This document shows, piece by piece, positions 57,292 to 64,000 of a stretch of 64,000 nucleotides of DNA. How positions within the stretch are numbered: position 1 is the stretch's first letter; every line of letters starts with the position of its first letter. Origin of the DNA: Caprella mutica (Eukaryota > Arthropoda > Malacostraca > Amphipoda > Caprellidae); NCBI GenBank assembly GCA_947561585.1, contig CANNZV010001851.1, positions 62,001 to 126,000 of the forward strand, written 5' to 3'. Position numbers and translations under genes: made by a program. The notes under the pieces are model-generated. The model worked only from the letters and a program-made list of their open reading frames with translations, did not search any database and had not been told where the DNA came from.

Positions 57292-60200
57292 TACCATATA
57301 TTTTATGTTACCATATGTTCTATGTTACCATATGTTCTATGTTACCATATGTTCTATGTTACCATATGTTCTATGTTACCATATGTTCTATGTTACCATA
57401 TGTTCTATGTTACCATATGTTCTATGTTACCATATGTTCTATGTTACCATATGTTCTATGTTACCATATGTTCTATGTTACCATATGTTCTATGTTACCA
57501 TATGTTCTATGTTACCATATGTTCTATGTTACCATATGTTCTATGTTACCATATGTTCTATGTTACCATATGTTCTATGTTACCATATGTTCTATGTTAC
57601 CATATGTTCTATGTTACCATATGTTCTATGTTACCATATGTTCTATGTTACCATATGTTCTATGTTACCATATGTTCTATGTTACCATATGTTCTATGTT
57701 ACCATATGTTCTATGTTACCATATGTTCTATGTTACCATATGTTCTATGTTACCATATGTTCTATGTTACCATATGTTCTATGTTACCATATGTTCTATG
57801 TTACCATATGTTCTATGTTACCATATGTTCTATGTTACCATATGTTCTATGTTACCATATGTTCTATGTTACCATATGTTCTATGTTACCATATGTTCTA
57901 TGTTACCATATGTTCTATGTTACCATATGTTCTATGTTACCATATGTTCTATGTTACCATATGTTCTATGTTACCATATGTTCTATGTTACCATATGTTC
58001 TATGTTACCATATGTTCTATGTTACCATATGTTCTATGTTACCATATGTTCTATGTTACCATATGTTCTATGTTACCATATGTTCTATGTTACCATATGT
58101 TCTATGTTACCATATGTTCTATGTTACCATATGTTCTATGTTACCATATGTTCTATGTTACCATATGTTCTATGTTACCATATGTTCTATGTTACCATAT
58201 GTTCTATGTTACCATATGTTCTATGTTACCATATGTTCTATGTTACCATATGTTCTATGTTACCATATGTTCTATGTTACCATATGTTCTATGTTACCAT
58301 ATGTTCTATGTTACCATATGTTCTATGTTACCATATGTTCTATGTTACCATATGTTCTATGTTACCATATGTTCTATGTTACCATATGTTCTATGTTACC
58401 ATATGTTCTATGTTACCATATGTTCTATGTTACCATATGTTCTATGTTACCATATGTTCTATGTTACCATATGTTCTATGTTACCATATGTTCTATGTTA
58501 CCATATGTTCTATGTTACCATATGTTCTATGTTACCATATGTTCTATGTTACCATATGTTCTATGTTACCATATGTTCTATGTTACCATATGTTCTATGT
58601 TACCATATGTTCTATGTTACCATATGTTCTATGTTACCATATGTTCTATGTTACCATATGTTCTATGTTACCATATGTTCTATGTTACCATATGTTCTAT
58701 GTTACCATATGTTCTATGTTACCATATGTTCTATGTTACCATATGTTCTATGTTACCATATGTTCTATGTTACCATATGTTCTATGTTACCATATGTTCT
58801 ATGTTACCATATGTTCTATGTTACCATATGTTCTATGTTACCATATGTTCTATGTTACCATATGTTCTATGTTACCATATGTTCTATGTTACCATATGTT
58901 CTATGTTACCATATGTTCTATGTTACCATATGTTCTATGTTACCATATGTTCTATGTTACCATATGTTCTATGTTACCATATGTTCTATGTTACCATATG
59001 TTCTATGTTACCATATGTTCTATGTTACCATATGTTCTATGTTACCATATGTTCTATGTTACCATATGTTCTATGTTACCATATGTTCTATGTTACCATA
59101 TGTTCTATGTTACCATATGTTCTATGTTACCATATGTTCTATGTTACCATATGTTCTATGTTACCATATGTTCTACGTTACCATATGTTCTACGTTACCA
59201 TATGTTCTACGTTACCATATGTTCTACGTTACCATATGTTCTACGTTACCATATGTTCTACGTTACCATATGTTCTACGTTACCATATGTTCTACGTTAC
59301 CATATGTTCTACGTTACCATATGTTCTACGTTACCATATGTTCTACGTTACCATATGTTCTACGTTACCATATGTTCTACGTTACCATATGTTCTACGTT
59401 ACCATATGTTCTACGTTACCATATGTTCTACGTTACCATATGTTCTACGTTACCATATGTTCTACGTTACCATATGTTCTACGTTACCATATGTTCTACG
59501 TTACCATATGTTCTACGTTACCATATGTTCTACGTTACCATATGTTCTACGTTACCATATGTTCTACGTTACCATATGTTCTACGTTACCATATGTTCTA
59601 CGTTACCATATGTTCTACGTTACCATATGTTCTACGTTACCATATGTTCTACGTTACCATATGTTCTACGTTACCATATGTTCTACGTTACCATATGTTC
59701 TACGTTACCATATGTTCTACGTTACCATATGTTCTACGTTACCATATGTTCTACGTTACCATATGTTCTACGTTACCATATGTTCTACGTTACCATATGT
59801 TCTACGTTACCATATGTTCTACGTTACCATATGTTCTACGTTACCATATGTTCTACGTTACCATATGTTCTACGTTACCATATGTTCTACGTTACCATAT
59901 GTTCTACGTTACCATATGTTCTACGTTACCATATGTTCTACGTTACCATATGTTCTACGTTACCATATGTTCTACGTTACCATATGTTCTACGTTACCAT
60001 ATGTTCTACGTTACCATATGTTCTACGTTACCATATGTTCTACGTTACCATATGTTCTACGTTACCATATGTTCTACGTTACCATATGTTCTACGTTACC
60101 ATATGTTCTACGTTACCATATGTTCTACGTTACCATATGTTCTACGTTACCATATGTTCTACGTTACCATATGTTCTACGTTACCATATGTTCTACGTTA

Positions 60201-63200
60201 CCATATGTTCTACGTTACCATATGTTCTACGTTACCATATGTTCTACGTTACCATATGTTCTACGTTACCATATGTTCTACGTTACCATATGTTCTACGT
60301 TACCATATGTTCTACGTTACCATATGTTCTACGTTACCATATGTTCTACGTTACCATATGTTCTACGTTACCATATGTTCTACGTTACCATATGTTCTAC
60401 GTTACCATATGTTCTACGTTACCATATGTTCTACGTTACCATATGTTCTACGTTACCATATGTTCTACGTTACCATATGTTCTACGTTACCATATGTTCT
60501 ACGTTACCATATGTTCTACGTTACCATATGTTCTACGTTACCATATGTTCTATGTTACCATATGTTCTATGTTACCATATGTTCTATGTTACCATATGTT
60601 CTATGTTACCATATGTTCTATGTTACCATATGTTCTATGTTACCATATGTTCTATGTTACCATATGTTCTATGTTACCATATGTTCTATGTTACCATATG
60701 TTCTATGTTACCATATGTTCTATGTTACCATATGTTCTATGTTACCATATGTTCTATGTTACCATATGTTCTATGTTACCATATGTTCTATGTTACCATA
60801 TGTTCTATGTTACCATATGTTCTATGTTACCATATGTTCTATGTTACCATATGTTCTATGTTACCATATGTTCTATGTTACCATATGTTCTATGTTACCA
60901 TATGTTCTATGTTACCATATGTTCTATGTTACCATATGTTCTATGTTACCATATGTTCTATGTTACCATATGTTCTATGTTACCATATGTTCTATGTTAC
61001 CATATGTTCTATGTTACCATATGTTCTATGTTACCATATGTTCTATGTTACCATATGTTCTATGTTACCATATGTTCTATGTTACCATATGTTCTATGTT
61101 ACCATATGTTCTATGTTACCATATGTTCTATGTTACCATATGTTCTATGTTACCATATGTTCTATGTTGCCATATGTTCTATGTTGCCATATGTTCTATG
61201 TTGCCATATGTTCTATGTTGCCATATGTTCTATGTTGCCATATGTTCTATGTTGCCATATGTTCTATGTTGCCATATGTTCTATGTTGCCATATGTTCTA
61301 TGTTGCCATATGTTCTATGTTGCCATATGTTCTATGTTGCCATATGTTCTATGTTGCCATATGTTCTATGTTGCCATATGTTCTATGTTGCCATATGTTC
61401 TATGTTGCCATATGTTCTATGTTGCCATATGTTCTATGTTGCCATATGTTCTATGTTGCCATATGTTCTATGTTGCCATATGTTCTATGTTGCCATATGT
61501 TCTATGTTGCCATATGTTCTATGTTGCCATATGTTCTATGTTGCCATATGTTCTATGTTGCCATATGTTCTATGTTGCCATATGTTCTATGTTGCCATAT
61601 GTTCTATGTTGCCATATGTTCTATGTTGCCATATGTTCTATGTTGCCATATGTTCTATGTTGCCATATGTTCTATGTTGCCATATGTTCTATGTTGCCAT
61701 ATGTTCTATGTTGCCATATGTTCTATGTTGCCATATGTTCTATGTTGCCATATGTTCTATGTTGCCATATGTTCTATGTTGCCATATGTTCTATGTTGCC
61801 ATATGTTCTATGTTGCCATATGTTCTATGTTGCCATATGTTCAATGTTGCCATATGTTCAATGTTGCCATATGTTCAATGTTGCCATATGTTCAATGTTG
61901 CCATATGTTCTATGTTGCCATATGTTCTATGTTGCCATATGTTCTATGTTGCCATATGTTCTATGTTGCCATATGTTCTATGTTGCCATATGTTCTATGT
62001 TGCCATATGTTCTATGTTGCCATATGTTCTATGTTGCCATATGTTCTATGTTGCCATATGTTCTATGTTGCCATATGTTCTATGTTGCCATATGTTCTAT
62101 GTTGCCATATGTTCTATGTTGCCATATGTTCTATGTTGCCATATGTTCTATGTTGCCATATGTTCTATGTTGCCATATGTTCTATGTTGCCATATGTTCT
62201 ATGTTGCCATATGTTCTATGTTGCCATATGTTCTATGTTGCCATATGTTCTATGTTGCCATATGTTCTATGTTGCCATATGTTCTATGTTGCCATATGTT
62301 CTATGTTGCCATATGTTCTATGTTGCCATATGTTCTATGTTGCCATATGTTCTATGTTGCCATATGTTCTATGTTGCCATATGTTCTATGTTGCCATATG
62401 TTCTATGTTGCCATATGTTCTATGTTGCCATATGTTCTATGTTGCCATATGTTCTATGTTGCCATATGTTCTATGTTGCCATATGTTCTATGTTGCCATA
62501 TGTTCTATGTTGCCATATGTTCTATGTTGCCATATGTTCTATGTTGCCATATGTTCTATGTTGCCATATGTTCTATGTTGCCATATGTTCTATGTTGCCA
62601 TATGTTCTATGTTGCCATATGTTCTATGTTGCCATATGTTCTATGTTGCCATATGTTCTATGTTGCCATATGTTCTATGTTGCCATATGTTCTATGTTGC
62701 CATATGTTCTATGTTGCCATATGTTCTATGTTGCCATATGTTCTATGTTGCCATATGTTCTATGTTGCCATATGTTCTATGTTGCCATATGTTCTATGTT
62801 GCCATATGTTCTATGTTGCCATATGTTCTATGTTGCCATATGTTCTATGTTGCCATATGTTCTATGTTGCCATATGTTCTATGTTGCCATATGTTCTATG
62901 TTGCCATATGTTCTATGTTGCCATATGTTCTATGTTGCCATATGTTCTATGTTGCCATATGTTCTATGTTGCCATATGTTCTATGTTGCCATATGTTCTA
63001 TGTTGCCATATGTTCTATGTTGCCATATGTTCTATGTTGCCATATGTTCTATGTTGCCATATGTTCTATGTTGCCATATGTTCTATGTTGCCATATGTTC
63101 TATGTTGCCATATGTTCTATGTTGCCATATGTTCTATGTTGCCATATGTTCTATGTTGCCATATGTTCTATGTTGCCATATGTTCTATGTTGCCATATGT

Positions 63201-64000
63201 TCTATGTTGCCATATGTTCTATGTTGCCATATGTTCTATGTTGCCATATGTTCTATGTTGCCATATGTTCTATGTTGCCATATGTTCTATGTTGCCATAT
63301 GTTCTATGTTGCCATATGTTCTATGTTGCCATATGTTCTATGTTGCCATATGTTCTATGTTGCCATATGTTCTATGTTGCCATATGTTCTATGTTGCCAT
63401 ATGTTCTATGTTGCCATATGTTCTATGTTGCCATATGTTCTATGTTGCCATATGTTCTATGTTGCCATATGTTCTATGTTGCCATATGTTCTATGTTGCC
63501 ATATGTTCTATGTTGCCATATGTTCTATGTTGCCATATGTTCTATGTTGCCATATGTTCTATGTTGCCATATGTTCTATGTTGCCATATGTTCTATGTTG
63601 CCATATGTTCTATGTTGCCATATGTTCTATGTTGCCATATGTTCTATGTTACCATATGTTCTATGTTGCCATATGTTCTATGTTACCATATGTTCTATGT
63701 TACCATATGTTCTATGTTACCATATGTTCTATGTTACCATATGTTCTATGTTACCATATGTTCTATGTTACCATATGTTCTATGTTACCATATGTTCTAT
63801 GTTACCATATGTTCTATGTTACCATATGTTCTATGTTACCATATGTTCTATGTTACCATATGTTCTATGTTACCATATGTTCTATGTTACCATATGTTCT
63901 ATGTTACCATATGTTCTATGTTACCATATGTTCTATGTTACCATATGTTCTATGTTACCATATGTTCTATGTTACCATATGTTCTATGTTACCATATGTT
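57292..64000. repeat. 17-bp tandem array (ACCATATGTTCTATGTT), about 395 copies, runs off the window
   Basis: The unit ACCATATGTTCTATGTT is repeated with hardly any indels. Variants form long pure blocks: TATGTTACC (to about 59170), TACGTTACC (about 59171-60550), TATGTTACC (to about 61165), TATGTTGCC (about 61166-63650, with four TTCAATG units at 61842-61905), then TATGTTACC to the end with one GCC unit near 63668. A diverged unit (ACCATATGTATTTTATGG) lies at 57252. All three forward frames are free of stops throughout; the 17-residue cycle begins MLPYVLCYHMFYVTICS. The right end lies outside the window. Confidence 0.98.

Overview
This window looks like non-genic, repeat-dominated DNA from an animal nucleus, most likely an invertebrate. 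The basis is indirect: AT-rich sequence, no operons or dense coding, many miniature inverted-repeat transposons, and a Penelope-like retroelement fragment carrying a GIY-YIG endonuclease. I cannot name the species. By my estimate roughly half of the 64 kb (about 34 kb) is tandem repeats of 14-71 bp units in more than 20 unrelated or semi-related arrays. I find no intact host protein gene, no rRNA and no convincing tRNA. The long open frames (up to about 640 residues) come from short repeat units that lack stop codons.

Layout. 0-5 kb: a hAT-type MITE, a 30-bp array that stays open for 552 codons, two copies of a CTATAG-rich inverted-repeat element, and a dispersed repeat with AGGTCA half-sites. 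5.7-8 kb: a 31-bp array with a 372-bp higher-order repeat. 8.4-9.7 kb: nested MITEs, including a hAT-type copy with a perfect 8-bp target duplication. 11-19.2 kb: several arrays of one 15-16-bp family (core CATTTTGTC), in both orientations, with GC-rich transposon-like flanks that recur in the same order at two places. 19.4-25.7 kb: smaller arrays, two more MITEs and a 16-bp G-rich array whose + strand lacks C. 25.7-31.3 kb: a 5.6-kb segment bounded by about 280-bp inverted repeats and containing a 2.8-kb 32/34-bp array. 32.3-33.8 kb: a 26-bp AT array. 34.3-36.7 kb: split or palindromic MITEs and a small outlier of the 32-bp array. 36.9-38.5 kb: a 5'-truncated Penelope-like element and, about 0.7 kb downstream, a hammerhead-ribozyme-like motif. 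39.2-44 kb: a 31-bp AT array of about 150 copies. 44.6 kb: an almost perfect palindromic MITE. 46-51.3 kb: 29-bp and 37-bp arrays, the latter with large internal duplications. 52-56.4 kb: 14-16-, 71-, 19- and 33-bp arrays plus an inverted hAT-type MITE. 57.3 kb to the end: about 395 copies of a 17-bp unit running off the window.

The only recognisable protein-coding biology is the retroelement remnant: the end of a Penelope-type reverse transcriptase joined to its GIY-YIG endonuclease, with the ribozyme-like motif downstream. The most informative other signals concern how the arrays arise and move: shared flanks around the 16-bp arrays, MITE fragments next to arrays, outlier mini-arrays, and phased higher-order repeats that record unequal exchange.
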